64,000 bases of DNA, from positions 558,001 to 622,000 of the forward strand of contig NZ_CP114283.1 of NCBI RefSeq assembly GCF_027107535.1. Direction: 5' to 3'. Both the position numbers and the translations under genes were made by a program. The DNA comes from Streptomyces aurantiacus. Its GTDB lineage: Bacteria; Actinomycetota; Actinomycetes; Streptomycetales; Streptomycetaceae. Numbering within the stretch: position 1 is the stretch's first letter; each line of letters starts with the position of its first letter. This document shows positions 32,517 through 41,375 of this stretch, piece after piece. The notes beneath the pieces are model-generated. The model saw only the letters and a list, made by a program, of their open reading frames with translations, had not been told where the DNA came from and made no database searches.

Positions 32517-33809
32517 ATGCGGGACATCAGTCGAAGGGGAATGCTGGGACTCGGAGCAGGCGCGGCGGCGGCCGCGGGGCTCGTCGGCTGCGGCAGCGCA
32601 CTGGGAGACGGCTCCAGGGACGTCGGAGGTTCCGGAAACGCCGGTGGCGGCGGCAACAAGGGTGGCGGACGCCCCGCCCGCCTCCTCGGTGACGGTTCCA
32701 CCTCCTACACCGGGAAGCAGCCCAGGCAGCCCGGCAGGCCCGTGCCGCTCGAACCGGGCGAGACCCCGCCGCAGTTCGTCGTCTTTTCCTGGGACGGCGC
32801 GGGAGATGTCGGCAACGGCCTCTTCGAGCGATTCCTGAAACTCTCCGAAGAACACGACGCGCGCATGACGTTCTTCCTCTCCGGTCTCTATCTCCTGCCC
32901 GAGTCGAAAAAGCGCAAGTACCTCCCGCCGAACAACGCGCCGGGCGCTTCCGACATCGGATATCTGACGGACGCGCACATCAGGTCGACGCTGAAGAACC
33001 TGCGTCGGGCCTGGCTCGACGGACACGAGATAGGCACCCACTTCAACGGCCACTTCTGCGGCGGCACCGGCACGGTCGAGAACTGGACCCCGGCCCAGTG
33101 GAAGAGCGAGATCACCCAGGCGAAGGCCTTCGTCAAGGAGTGGCGTACGAACACGGGCTGGACCGAGGCCGAGGTGCCCGCGCTGCCCTTCGACTACGAG
33201 AAGGAACTCATCGGGGGCCGCACCCCGTGTCTGAAGGGCCAGAGCAACCTGCTGCCCACCGCCCGCGAGCTCGGCTGGCGCTACGACGCCTCCTCGCCCG
33301 GCGGCCTCCAGATCTGGCCCGCGAAGAAGAGCGGTGTCTGGGACCTGCCGCTCCAGGCCGTCCCGTTCCCCGGCCACTCCTTCGAGGTCCTCTCCATGGA
33401 CTACAACATCCTCGCGAACCAGTCGGTCAACTCGACCCAGGCTCCGCCCGCCAACTACCCGGCCTGGCGCAAGCAGGCGACCAACGCGTACATAGCGGGC
33501 TTCAAGCGGGCATACGAGACGAACCGCGCCCCCTTCTTCGTCGGTAACCACTTCGAGGAATGGAACGGCGGCATCTACATGGACGCCGTCGAGGGAGCGC
33601 TGAAGCACATCGCGGGCAAGAAGGACGTACGCATGGTGTCGTTCCGCCAGTTCGTGGACTGGCTCGACGTGCAGGACGCGGCCGTCCTGGAGAAGCTGCG
33701 GACCCTGGGAGTGGGCCAGGAGCCGGCCGGTGGCTGGAACACGTTCCTCGGTGCCACCGCCACGAACTCCTCGGACGAGTCGGCGAAGGGCTCGGGTCAG
33801 GCCGCCTGA
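32517..33809 (+). CDS. Secreted lipoprotein with a polysaccharide deacetylase-like (NodB) domain
   Basis: 430 residues. The N-terminus RDISRRGMLGLG has a Tat-like twin Arg, followed by the lipobox LVGCG (Cys25), then a Gly/Asn linker. The folded part begins FVVFSWDGAGD, where Asp93 stands in the position of the first metal-binding Asp of NodB TFDDGP, and HEIGTHFNGH (170-179) gives the H-x3-H metal motif (His175, His179). The fold probably hydrolyses an acetyl or related group on cell-wall sugar outside the membrane, but the changed first motif leaves activity open. The gene lies between the hemL operon and the cytochrome c genes. Confidence 0.82.
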   Translation: MRDISRRGMLGLGAGAAAAAGLVGCGSALGDGSRDVGGSGNAGGGGNKGGGRPARLLGDGSTSYTGKQPRQPGRPVPLEPGETPPQFVVFSWDGAGDVGNGLFERFLKLSEEHDARMTFFLSGLYLLPESKKRKYLPPNNAPGASDIGYLTDAHIRSTLKNLRRAWLDGHEIGTHFNGHFCGGTGTVENWTPAQWKSEITQAKAFVKEWRTNTGWTEAEVPALPFDYEKELIGGRTPCLKGQSNLLPTARELGWRYDASSPGGLQIWPAKKSGVWDLPLQAVPFPGHSFEVLSMDYNILANQSVNSTQAPPANYPAWRKQATNAYIAGFKRAYETNRAPFFVGNHFEEWNGGIYMDAVEGALKHIAGKKDVRMVSFRQFVDWLDVQDAAVLEKLRTLGVGQEPAGGWNTFLGATATNSSDESAKGSGQAA

Positions 33810-33910
33810 CGGCCTCCGCGTTCAGCCCCCGAAATGCTGTCCGACGTGCGGTTATCCGCCCGTGAGGGGGGTGCGCAAGATCCCCGGAACGGACATGCGA
33901 AACTTTTCAC

Positions 33911-34555
33911 ATGAGTGCCGCCCACCGCGCCCCCCAGCGCACGAACCGGACCTTCCAGCGCACCAACCGGACCCGTGGCCGTGCCGCTTCGCTGGCCGGC
34001 GGGGTCGTCGCCGCGGCGCTGCTCCTGTCCGCCTGCGGCTCCGGGGGCAAGGCCGGCGGGTCGGGCGACACCGGCTTCGTCACCGGCTCCGACGGCATCG
34101 CCACGGTCGAGAAGGGCAGCCGCACCCCGGCCCCCGACCTGTCCGGCAAGACCCTCGAGGGCAAGCAGCTCGACGTCGCCGACTACAAGGGCAAGATCGT
34201 CGTCCTGAACGTCTGGGGCTCCTGGTGCGGCCCGTGCCGCCTGGAGGCGAAGAACTTCGTCAAGGTCTCCGAAGACCTCAAGGACCAGGGCGTGCAGTTC
34301 GTCGGCATCAACACCCGCGACACCAGCACCAGCCCGGCGATCGCCTTCGAGAAGGAACAGGGCGTCACCTACCCGAGTCTGTACGACCCCACGGGCAAGC
34401 TGATGCTCCGCTTCAAGAAGGGCACGCTCAACCCGCAGACGATCCCCTCCACGCTCGTCCTCGACCGGGACGGCAAGGTCGCCTCCCGCTCGCTGTCGGC
34501 ACTCAGTGAGGCGAATCTGCGCAAGATGCTCAAGCCGATCCTCGCGGAGAAGTGA
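33911..34555 (+). CDS. resA: TlpA/ResA-like thiol-disulphide oxidoreductase lipoprotein
   Basis: 214 residues. Lipobox LLSAC (Cys42), then a thioredoxin fold outside the membrane with active site WCGPC (105-109), the ResA/TlpA glutamate region LEAKNF and the cis-Pro loop QTIPSTLVLD. It reduces the haem-binding Cys pair of apocytochrome c so that haem can be attached. The N-terminus carries a duplicated QRTNRT(x)QRTNRT segment from a 21-base repeat. It is the first gene of resA-ccdA-resB-ccsB, with seven bases or fewer between genes. Confidence 0.92.
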   Translation: MSAAHRAPQRTNRTFQRTNRTRGRAASLAGGVVAAALLLSACGSGGKAGGSGDTGFVTGSDGIATVEKGSRTPAPDLSGKTLEGKQLDVADYKGKIVVLNVWGSWCGPCRLEAKNFVKVSEDLKDQGVQFVGINTRDTSTSPAIAFEKEQGVTYPSLYDPTGKLMLRFKKGTLNPQTIPSTLVLDRDGKVASRSLSALSEANLRKMLKPILAEK

Positions 34556-34561
34556 CGGCTC

Positions 34562-35329
34562 GTGTCTCTTCTCGTAGCCGCGGGCACCGACCCCAACCAG
34601 ACCGTCCTCAACGGGGCGCTGGTACTCGCCGTCCCGATCGCCCTGCTCGGCGGGCTCATCTCCTTCTTCTCGCCGTGCGTGCTGCCGCTCGTGCCCGGCT
34701 ACCTGTCCTACGTCACCGGGGTCAGCGGCACCGACCTGGCCGACGCCCGGCGTGGGCGGATGGTCGCCGGGGCCTCACTGTTCGTGCTCGGCTTCACCGC
34801 CGTGTTCGTCTCCGGCGGGGCGCTCTTCGGCTACTTCGGGTCGACCCTTCAGGAGCACAAGGACACCTTGTCCATGGTGCTCGGCGTCCTCATGGTCCTC
34901 ATGGGCGTGTTCTTCCTCGGGCTGATGCCCTGGCTGACCCAGCGCGAGTTCCGCTTCCACAAGCGGCCGGTGGCCGGACTGGTCGGCGCCCCTCTGCTGG
35001 GTGCCCTGTTCGGAATCGGCTGGACGCCCTGCATCGGGCCGACGCTCGCCTCCGTGCTGGCCCTCTCCTCCGACCAGGCGAGCGCCGGACGCGGGGCCAT
35101 ACTGACGGTCGCGTACTGCGTCGGTCTGGGCGTGCCCTTCGTCGTCGCCGCGGTCGCCTTCCGCAAGGCGCTCGGCGCCTTCGGCTGGGTCAAGCGCCAC
35201 TACGTGTGGGTGATGCGTGTCGGCGGCGGCATGATGATCGCGACCGGTCTGCTCCTGCTGACCGGCGCGTGGGACAGCATCGTGCAGGAGATGCAGGGCT
35301 GGTCCGACGGCTTCACGGTAGGGGTCTGA
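34562..35329 (+). CDS. ccdA: Cytochrome c biogenesis protein CcdA (DsbD-like membrane reductant carrier)
   Basis: 255 residues, six transmembrane helices. The redox Cys pair is Cys39 (FFSPCVLPLVPGYLSY) and Cys157 (GWTPCIGPTLA), the symmetric P-C motif of the family. CcdA passes electrons from cytosolic thioredoxin across the membrane to ResA. GTG start six bases after the resA stop, ending five bases before resB. The same protein may also serve other extracytoplasmic thiol pathways. Confidence 0.95.
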   Translation: MSLLVAAGTDPNQTVLNGALVLAVPIALLGGLISFFSPCVLPLVPGYLSYVTGVSGTDLADARRGRMVAGASLFVLGFTAVFVSGGALFGYFGSTLQEHKDTLSMVLGVLMVLMGVFFLGLMPWLTQREFRFHKRPVAGLVGAPLLGALFGIGWTPCIGPTLASVLALSSDQASAGRGAILTVAYCVGLGVPFVVAAVAFRKALGAFGWVKRHYVWVMRVGGGMMIATGLLLLTGAWDSIVQEMQGWSDGFTVGV

Positions 35330-35333
35330 ATCG

Positions 35334-37163
35334 ATGGGCACGACACGGGACCGGGACACCGACGTGCGGACCGGTGCGCAGAACGACACCGCCCCGGCGG
35401 GGGACACGGGCGATCTCGGCGAGGCCGGCGCGCAGTTGTCCACCGCGCCCCGGGAGACGGCGATGCCCGGCTCCTTCGGCGGTTCCCGCACCCCCGGCGC
35501 CCTGGGATGGCTCGCCTGGACCGGCCGCGAGGTCTTCGGCTGGACCCGCTGGATCTGGCGGCAGCTGACCTCGATGCGGGTCGCGTTGCTCCTGCTCTTC
35601 CTGCTGTCCCTCGGCGCGATCCCCGGCTCGCTGATCCCGCAGTCCGGGACCGACGACACGAAGGTCGCCGAGTTCCGTGCACAGCACACCACGCTCGGCC
35701 CGCTCTACGAGCAGCTCGGGCTCTTCCACGTCTACAGCTCGGTGTGGTTCTCCGCGATCTACATCCTGCTCTTCGTCTCGCTCATCGGCTGCATCGTGCC
35801 CCGCACCTGGCAGTTCGTCGGCCAGCTGCGCGGCCGCCCGCCGGGTGCGCCGCGCCTGCTGACCCGGCTGCCCGCGTACACGACGTGGCGGACCGGGGCC
35901 GAGCCGGAGGCGGTCCGCGCGGAGGCGCTCAAGCTCCTGAAGCAGCGCCGCTTCCGTGCGCACCTCGCCGGGGACGCCGTCGCCGCCGAGAAGGGCTATC
36001 TCCGTGAGGTCGGCAACCTCGCCTTCCACATCGCGCTGATCGTGATGCTGGTCGCCTTCGCCTGGGGCCAGCTCTTCAAGTCCGAGGGCAACAAACTGGT
36101 CGTCGAGGGTGACGGTTTCGCCAACACCCTCACGCAGTACGACGACTTCAAGTCCGGGAACCTCTTCGACACGGACGATCTGGAGCCGTTCAGCTTCGTG
36201 CTGGACGACTTCAAGGGCACGTACGAGAACACGGGCCCCAACAAGGGCACTCCCCGTACGTACCAGGCGACCGTCGACTACAGCGTGGGCGCGGACGGCA
36301 AGGCGAAGAGGAAGACCGTCAAGGTCAACGAGCCGCTGGAGATCGACGGCTCGAAGGTCTACCTCACCGCTCACGGCTACGCGCCCGTCATCACCGTCCG
36401 GGACGGCAAGGGCGAGGTCGTCTACCGCCAGGCCGTGCCACTGCTGCCGCTCGACTCCAACGTCACCTCGACCGGCGCGATCAAGGTCATGGACGGTTAC
36501 CGGAACGCCGAGGGGAAGCGGGAGCAGCTCGGCTTCCAGGCCTTCTTCCTGCCGGCGTACGGCGGGGACGGCACCGCGGTGGTCTCGCAGTTCCCGGCGC
36601 TGCTGAACCCGGTGCTGAACCTGGCCGCGTACCACGGCGACCTCGGTGTCGACGCGGGTCTCCCGCAGAGTGTGTACCAGCTGGAGAAGAAGAACATGAA
36701 GGAGTTCAAGGACTCCAAGGGCAAGCAGCTCAGGGAGAACCTGAAGCCCGGCGAGACCATGCAGCTCCCGAACGGCGCCGGCTCGATCACCTTCGAGAAG
36801 GGGATCAAGGAGTGGGCGAACTTCCAGGTCACCCGTCAGCCCGGCTCCGGCTGGGCCCTCGTCGGATCGTTCACCGCCATCTTCGGTCTCGCGGCCTCCC
36901 TCTTCATCCAGCGCCGCCGCGTCTGGGTGCGGGCCACCGCCGGCCCCGACGGTGTCACGGTCGTCGAGATGGCGGGCCTCGGCCGCAGCGAGTCCGCCAA
37001 GGTCCCGGAGGAACTGGGCACCCTGGCCGGCCACCTGTACGACCTGGCGCCGGGCGCCCCCGACAGCCCGGAGCAGGACCCGGACCCGGGCCCCGGGCCC
37101 GAGAACGCGACTTCCACCCCCGAACCCCCCGCCGTACCTGCCGAAGGGGCTGAGACCAAGTGA
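35334..37163 (+). CDS. resB: Cytochrome c biogenesis protein ResB
   Basis: 609 residues. An N-terminal cytosolic extension (about 1-70) is followed by three transmembrane helices: RVALLLLFLLSLGAIPGSLI, FSAIYILLFVSLIGCIV, and FHIALIVMLVAFAWG. Then comes a large extracytoplasmic domain (about 255-500) and a fourth helix near 505-525. GAIPGSLIPQ is characteristic. With CcsB it forms the System II haem exporter/cytochrome c synthase. The C-terminus is a Pro/Asp/Gly-rich tail. It overlaps ccsB by four bases (GTGA). Confidence 0.95.
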   Translation: MGTTRDRDTDVRTGAQNDTAPAGDTGDLGEAGAQLSTAPRETAMPGSFGGSRTPGALGWLAWTGREVFGWTRWIWRQLTSMRVALLLLFLLSLGAIPGSLIPQSGTDDTKVAEFRAQHTTLGPLYEQLGLFHVYSSVWFSAIYILLFVSLIGCIVPRTWQFVGQLRGRPPGAPRLLTRLPAYTTWRTGAEPEAVRAEALKLLKQRRFRAHLAGDAVAAEKGYLREVGNLAFHIALIVMLVAFAWGQLFKSEGNKLVVEGDGFANTLTQYDDFKSGNLFDTDDLEPFSFVLDDFKGTYENTGPNKGTPRTYQATVDYSVGADGKAKRKTVKVNEPLEIDGSKVYLTAHGYAPVITVRDGKGEVVYRQAVPLLPLDSNVTSTGAIKVMDGYRNAEGKREQLGFQAFFLPAYGGDGTAVVSQFPALLNPVLNLAAYHGDLGVDAGLPQSVYQLEKKNMKEFKDSKGKQLRENLKPGETMQLPNGAGSITFEKGIKEWANFQVTRQPGSGWALVGSFTAIFGLAASLFIQRRRVWVRATAGPDGVTVVEMAGLGRSESAKVPEELGTLAGHLYDLAPGAPDSPEQDPDPGPGPENATSTPEPPAVPAEGAETK

Positions 37164-38260
37164 CTCTCGCCGCCGCAACCGACCTCGCCGCCGCGACCAA
37201 CGAAAACCTCGCGAACCTCAGCAACACGCTGATCTACTCCGCGATGGCCGTCTACACGCTGGCCTTCTTCGCGTACATCGCCGAATGGATCTTCGGCAGT
37301 CGCAGCACGGTCGGCCGCACGGCCGCCGCGCTCACCGCCGGGGACGCCAAGAAGGCGGGGGCTCCAGCGGTCACCGTGCAGAACGCGGGCGGCACCGCCG
37401 TACTGGAACGGCCCAAGGTCGTCACGCGGGCCGCGGCCGGCGCGCGGGACGTGCCGGACGGGCCGGGCGCGCACGGCGGTGACGAGCAGGGGGACCTCTA
37501 CGGCCGCATCGCCGTGTCCCTCACCGTGCTCGCCTTCCTCATCGAGTTCAGCGGCGTGCTCGCACGCGCCCTGTCGGTGGAGCGGGCGCCGTGGGGCAAC
37601 ATGTACGAGTTCAACATCACCTTCTCCACCGTCGCCGTGGGCGTCTACCTCACGCTCCTCGCGCTGAGGAAGAACATCCGCTGGCTCGGACTCCCCCTGG
37701 TCACCTCGGTCCTCCTCGACCTCGGTGTCGCGGTCACCGTGCTCTACACCGCCAGCGACCAGTTGGTCCCCGCCCTGCACTCGTACTGGCTCTACATCCA
37801 CGTCTCCACGGCGATCCTCTGCGGAGCGGTCTTCTACGTGGGCGCGGTCGCCACGATCCTGTACCTCTTCAAGGACTCGTACGAGAACAAGCTGACGACC
37901 GGCGGCAAGCCGGGCCGCTTCGCGACCTCCGTCATGGAGCGGCTGCCCGCCTCGGCCTCGCTCGACAAGTTCTCCTACCGCGTGAACGCCGCGGTCTTCC
38001 CGCTGTGGACGTTCACGATCATCGCGGGCGCCATCTGGGCGGGCGACGCGTGGGGCCGCTACTGGGGCTGGGACCCCAAGGAGACCTGGGCGTTCATCAC
38101 GTGGGTCGCGTACGCCTGCTACCTGCACGCGCGTGCCACGGCCGGCTGGAAGGGCCGCAAGGCCGCGTACATCGCGCTCATCGCCTTCGCCTGCTGGCTG
38201 TTCAACTACTACGGCGTGAACATCTTCGTCTCCGGCAAGCACTCCTACGCCGGGGTCTGA
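37160..38260 (+). CDS. ccsB: Cytochrome c synthase subunit CcsB/CcsA (ResC)
   Basis: 366 residues. Eight or so transmembrane helices and the haem-handling WWD motif WGRYWGWDPKETWAFITW in the periplasm-side loop. Conserved His in the flanking helices (LYIHVSTAI and CYLHARAT) would ligate haem, and a final His lies near the C-terminus (GKHSYAGV). It transports haem outward and, with ResB, attaches it to apocytochrome c. An Ala/Gly-rich insert (about 60-110) after the first helix is probably disordered. Last gene of the operon; the stop is 38 bases from the end of a convergent gene. Confidence 0.95.
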   Translation: MTLAAATDLAAATNENLANLSNTLIYSAMAVYTLAFFAYIAEWIFGSRSTVGRTAAALTAGDAKKAGAPAVTVQNAGGTAVLERPKVVTRAAAGARDVPDGPGAHGGDEQGDLYGRIAVSLTVLAFLIEFSGVLARALSVERAPWGNMYEFNITFSTVAVGVYLTLLALRKNIRWLGLPLVTSVLLDLGVAVTVLYTASDQLVPALHSYWLYIHVSTAILCGAVFYVGAVATILYLFKDSYENKLTTGGKPGRFATSVMERLPASASLDKFSYRVNAAVFPLWTFTIIAGAIWAGDAWGRYWGWDPKETWAFITWVAYACYLHARATAGWKGRKAAYIALIAFACWLFNYYGVNIFVSGKHSYAGV

Positions 38261-38298
38261 TCCCTCGGCCCGTCTTCGCCGCGGGCCTGCCGCCGCCC

Positions 38299-39474
38299 CT
38301 ACCCGGGCGGCGGCAGCGGTACGAGGAGTGCCCGGGACGAGACGGTGGTGCCGGGCTGCCAGCCGCTGCGCTGGGCCACCTCCGGGAGCGAGCGCCGGAC
38401 GGCGTGGTGGAGGGACGGGTGCCCGTCGCCGCGCAGGCCCGCGAAGAACGCCACCCGGTCGGCGATGCCGTCGGCCCGGTCCCGCAGTACCGAACCGATC
38501 AGGCCGGGGCCCGGAGCGGTCTGCGCGTTGTCGAGGAGCACCAGCGGACGCCCGAGCCGATGGGTGCGCTGCAGGGCACCGGGCAGACCGCCGGTGTACG
38601 CGTCGTCGAGGTCGGCCAGCAGGGCCCGTACGAGATGGCGCTCGGCATGGGTGCGGGGGCCGCGGCCCAGCCTGAAGTGCCCGGAGAGCAGCATGAGTCC
38701 GAGCTTCGGGTTGCCGCCCGCGTGCGGGTAGTCCCGGTACCAGGCGGCCGCCTTCCGCAGGCGTCGGTGGGTGGACGTGACGCCCTCCGTGAAGGCTTCC
38801 AGGGTCGCCTCGATGACCGGCTCGACGACCGGCCCCGTACCGGAGAGCGCGGCGGCCAGTCTGGTCGACACCCGGCCGACCCGGCGCCCCACGAATCCGG
38901 CGCCCCAGGACCCGGCGGCGCGTGACCCGGTGTCGTTCAGCAGCAGGAGCCGTTCGGCCTCCTGCCGGATACGCGGCAGGTCCCGGTCGTTCCAGCCGCC
39001 CGCCACCACCGCCAGCAGCCCCGCCGCGAGCCGCGGGAACGGGATCCGTCCGGCGCCGGTCACCGGCTCGGCCAGCTGCTCGGCGATCGTCAGCACGGCC
39101 TGGGACACCGGCGACCACGCCTCGCGGGGCCGCCGCGGCGACGGAACCGCGCCCTGCTCGTCCCCGCACGCGAACAGCTCGTCCTCGCAGTCGATCAGCG
39201 CGACCGGCGTATGCCCTTCGTAGGCGTCCCTGAGCTGCTCCAGCACCGCGCTCTTGCCGAGCCCCCGCGCGCCCGCGAACACGACGAACGGCAGCTCCTC
39301 CGTGTGCTCCAACGGGCTCGGCCGTTGCTGGAAGGGGCGTAGCCCGACCAGCCGTGGAGCGAGGCCGGGCGGATCCGTGTCGAACAACGCCCCCCGGCCG
39401 TGCAGCCCTTCGCGCACCGCATCTCCCCCTGGGGCCCGTGGGTCCTGTACTCGTGCTGCTGTGAGGTCTATCAA
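38299..39474 (-). CDS. P-loop NTPase of unknown role
   Basis: 391 residues. Walker A is GARGLGKS in PFVVFAGARGLGKSAVLEQL (about 68-75). A likely Walker B/acidic strand is PVALIDCEDELF or RPLVLLDNAQ (the latter resembling STAND/AAA sensor strands). No helix-turn-helix, repeat or membrane domain is seen. The protein stops abruptly after SSRALLVPLPPPG, close to the end of ccsB, so a C-terminal truncation is possible. STAND-type NTPases usually carry extra effector domains, which this one lacks. Function unknown. Confidence 0.65.
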   Translation of the reverse strand: MIDLTAARVQDPRAPGGDAVREGLHGRGALFDTDPPGLAPRLVGLRPFQQRPSPLEHTEELPFVVFAGARGLGKSAVLEQLRDAYEGHTPVALIDCEDELFACGDEQGAVPSPRRPREAWSPVSQAVLTIAEQLAEPVTGAGRIPFPRLAAGLLAVVAGGWNDRDLPRIRQEAERLLLLNDTGSRAAGSWGAGFVGRRVGRVSTRLAAALSGTGPVVEPVIEATLEAFTEGVTSTHRRLRKAAAWYRDYPHAGGNPKLGLMLLSGHFRLGRGPRTHAERHLVRALLADLDDAYTGGLPGALQRTHRLGRPLVLLDNAQTAPGPGLIGSVLRDRADGIADRVAFFAGLRGDGHPSLHHAVRRSLPEVAQRSGWQPGTTVSSRALLVPLPPPG

Positions 39475-39625
39475 CAGCCGTGGTGCCCAGGGGGCGTTGC
39501 TTCGGAGTGGATCGCGTGATGTCCGCGGGCTTCCGGAAATGTCGGTGCCGTCGGCGGAGTTCGACCACGGAACGGCCGGTCCGCGAGGGCGTCCGCCGCG
39601 CTCCGCCCACGCGGCCCCGTGCCGT

Positions 39626-40675
39626 TCAGCCCACGGTGATCGAGTCCAGCTTCTCCCGCAGGTACACGTGGGAGTCGACCGGTTCGTACGCCACGCGGCC
39701 GACCGGCGCCGGGACCGACTCGACCCGTGTCCCCGGGGTGCACTCGCCGAAGTAGACGAGGGACATCAGCTCCTCGGTGGGGGCGTCGGACGGCGGGGGC
39801 AGCACGCGGTGGCGGCCCGAACGCCAGCGGTCGCCGGTCCAGCGGGCCATCAGGTCACCGATGTTGATGGTGAAGGCATCCGGGTCGAAGGGCGCGTCCT
39901 CCCAGCCGCCCTCGTCGGTGTAGACCTGCAGACCGCCCCTGCCCGCCTGCCGGTCGAGGATGGTGACCGTGCCGAAGTCGGTGTGGGGGCCGATGCGGAA
40001 CTGGCCCTCCTGGGGCTCGCCGACGACCTCCGTGCCCGGGTACCAGTTGATGTTGAAGCCGTACGTCGGGTGGTCCATGTGCCGGGTGAAGAAGTCGGGC
40101 TCCAGGCCCAGCGCCTCGCCGAGCAGGGCGAGGAGGTGGTTCTCCAGCTCGCCCATCCGCGCCAGGTACTCCTCGCACAGGGCCCGCAGTTCGGGGGTCT
40201 CGGCGGGCCAGACGTTCGGCGCGTACCACTCCGCGTTGGTCGCCGGGTCGTCGAAGGGCTCGTGCGTCGCGAAGGTCAGGGACTCCTTGAGGTCGGGCGG
40301 GGTGGGCGTGCCCTCCGCGTAGCCGTTGGCCTCGGCGCCCGGACCGAGCCAGCCGCGCCCGCCGACCTTCGCCGCGTACGGCTCCTTGGCCCCGGCGGGG
40401 AGCGTGAAGAAGACGCGGGCCGCCTCGCGGACCCGGGCCCGCAGGTCCGGGTCGACGCCGTGCCCGGTCACCAGCAGGAAGCCGGCACTCCGCAGGGCCC
40501 CGTCGACCGTGCGGGCGATCCGGGCGCGGGCCCCGGGGTCGCCGGAGAGCCACGGCCCGAGGTCGACGGTCGGGACACGGGGTCCGGCGGACGGGAGGCG
40601 TGGTCCGGTGGCGTCCGGCGTGCGGGAACCGGCGGCCGGGGTGCGGGGGCTGTCGGGGGTCGCGGTGTCACTCAC
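39626..40675 (-). CDS. 2-oxoglutarate/Fe(II) oxygenase of the isopenicillin N synthase family
   Basis: 349 residues. The N-terminal DIOX_N-like part (VPTVDLGPWL, SAGFLLVTGHGV) and the C-terminal double-stranded beta-helix with iron ligands H231-x-D233 (GPHTDFGTV) and H289 (SGRHRVLPPP) are intact; the R-V and later S-L-V-Y-F fit the co-substrate site. Members oxidise small molecules: thymine 7-hydroxylase, gibberellin and flavonoid oxidases, IPNS. I start it at GTG 40675, which has TGAGGACA upstream and overlaps the deaminase gene by eight bases. The coupling to a deaminase suggests base salvage (see findings). Confidence 0.9.
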   Translation of the reverse strand: MSDTATPDSPRTPAAGSRTPDATGPRLPSAGPRVPTVDLGPWLSGDPGARARIARTVDGALRSAGFLLVTGHGVDPDLRARVREAARVFFTLPAGAKEPYAAKVGGRGWLGPGAEANGYAEGTPTPPDLKESLTFATHEPFDDPATNAEWYAPNVWPAETPELRALCEEYLARMGELENHLLALLGEALGLEPDFFTRHMDHPTYGFNINWYPGTEVVGEPQEGQFRIGPHTDFGTVTILDRQAGRGGLQVYTDEGGWEDAPFDPDAFTINIGDLMARWTGDRWRSGRHRVLPPPSDAPTEELMSLVYFGECTPGTRVESVPAPVGRVAYEPVDSHVYLREKLDSITVG

Positions 40676-41135
40676 CGATGTCCTCATTCCACAGTGCCGG
40701 GTTGTTCCTGACGAAGTCGCGCATCAGGGCGACGCACTCGGCGTCGTCGAGGAGCACGATCTCCACGCCGTGCTCCGCCAGCCAGTCGTGCCCGCCGTGG
40801 AAGGTCTCGGCCTCCCCGACGACGACCCGGGAGATCCCGAACTGCCGGACCAGACCGCTGCAGTACCAGCACGGCGAGAGCGTCGTCACCATCGTCGTGC
40901 CGCGGTACGAGCCCTGCCGTCCCGCGTTCCGGAAGGCGGCCGTCTCCGCGTGCGTGGACGGGTCGCCGTCCTGGACGCGGCGGTTGCGGCCCCGGCCGAG
41001 CAGTGTGCCGTCCGCCGCGTACAGCGCGGCGCCGATGGGGATGCCGCCCTCGGCGAGCCCGGCCCTGGCCTCCTCGACGGCGGTCGCGAGCCATGCGCGG
41101 GCCCGTGCCGGGTCGATGCGCTCCACGTCTCTCAT
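40668..41135 (-). CDS. Nucleobase deaminase (cytosine/guanine deaminase-like)
   Basis: 155 residues of the CDA superfamily. The zinc site is complete: H62-A-E64 (THAETAAF) with the proton-shuttling Glu, and C89-x2-C92 (LSPCWYCSG). GIPIGAALYAADGTLLGRGRN is the typical first strand pair. Closest by pattern to FCY1-like cytosine deaminases and the bacterial nucleoside deaminase group, so likely substrates are cytosine, 5-methylcytosine or a related free base. ATG at 41135. The last codons overlap the start of the oxygenase gene, giving a two-gene operon. Confidence 0.9.
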   Translation of the reverse strand: MRDVERIDPARARAWLATAVEEARAGLAEGGIPIGAALYAADGTLLGRGRNRRVQDGDPSTHAETAAFRNAGRQGSYRGTTMVTTLSPCWYCSGLVRQFGISRVVVGEAETFHGGHDWLAEHGVEIVLLDDAECVALMRDFVRNNPALWNEDIGE

Positions 41136-41375
41136 GATTCCCACTCTCCCGCGGCCGGCTCTCCCGCGGCCCGAAAACCGGGGCAACGTGCGGAACGTAC
41201 CCCTCCGGCAGCGGAGGCGTGCGCGCACCTAGGAGGCGTACACGCGCCGGGCGGGACGCGGCGACCAAAGTCGTCGGGCCGTAGACCATCGGCCGACGAC
41301 CGGGCGCCTCCTTCTCCCCAGACTGGTGGAGTGAGCGGTGGTCGTACCACCGGTGCCGAGCGGGGGAGCGGAAAC

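Noticed and set aside
36836..39610. 924-codon frame on the minus strand over resB, ccsB and the NTPase gene
   Set aside because: Spans the coding strands of two cytochrome c genes; Arg/Gly/Pro-rich with no motif, while resB and ccsB motifs are complete.
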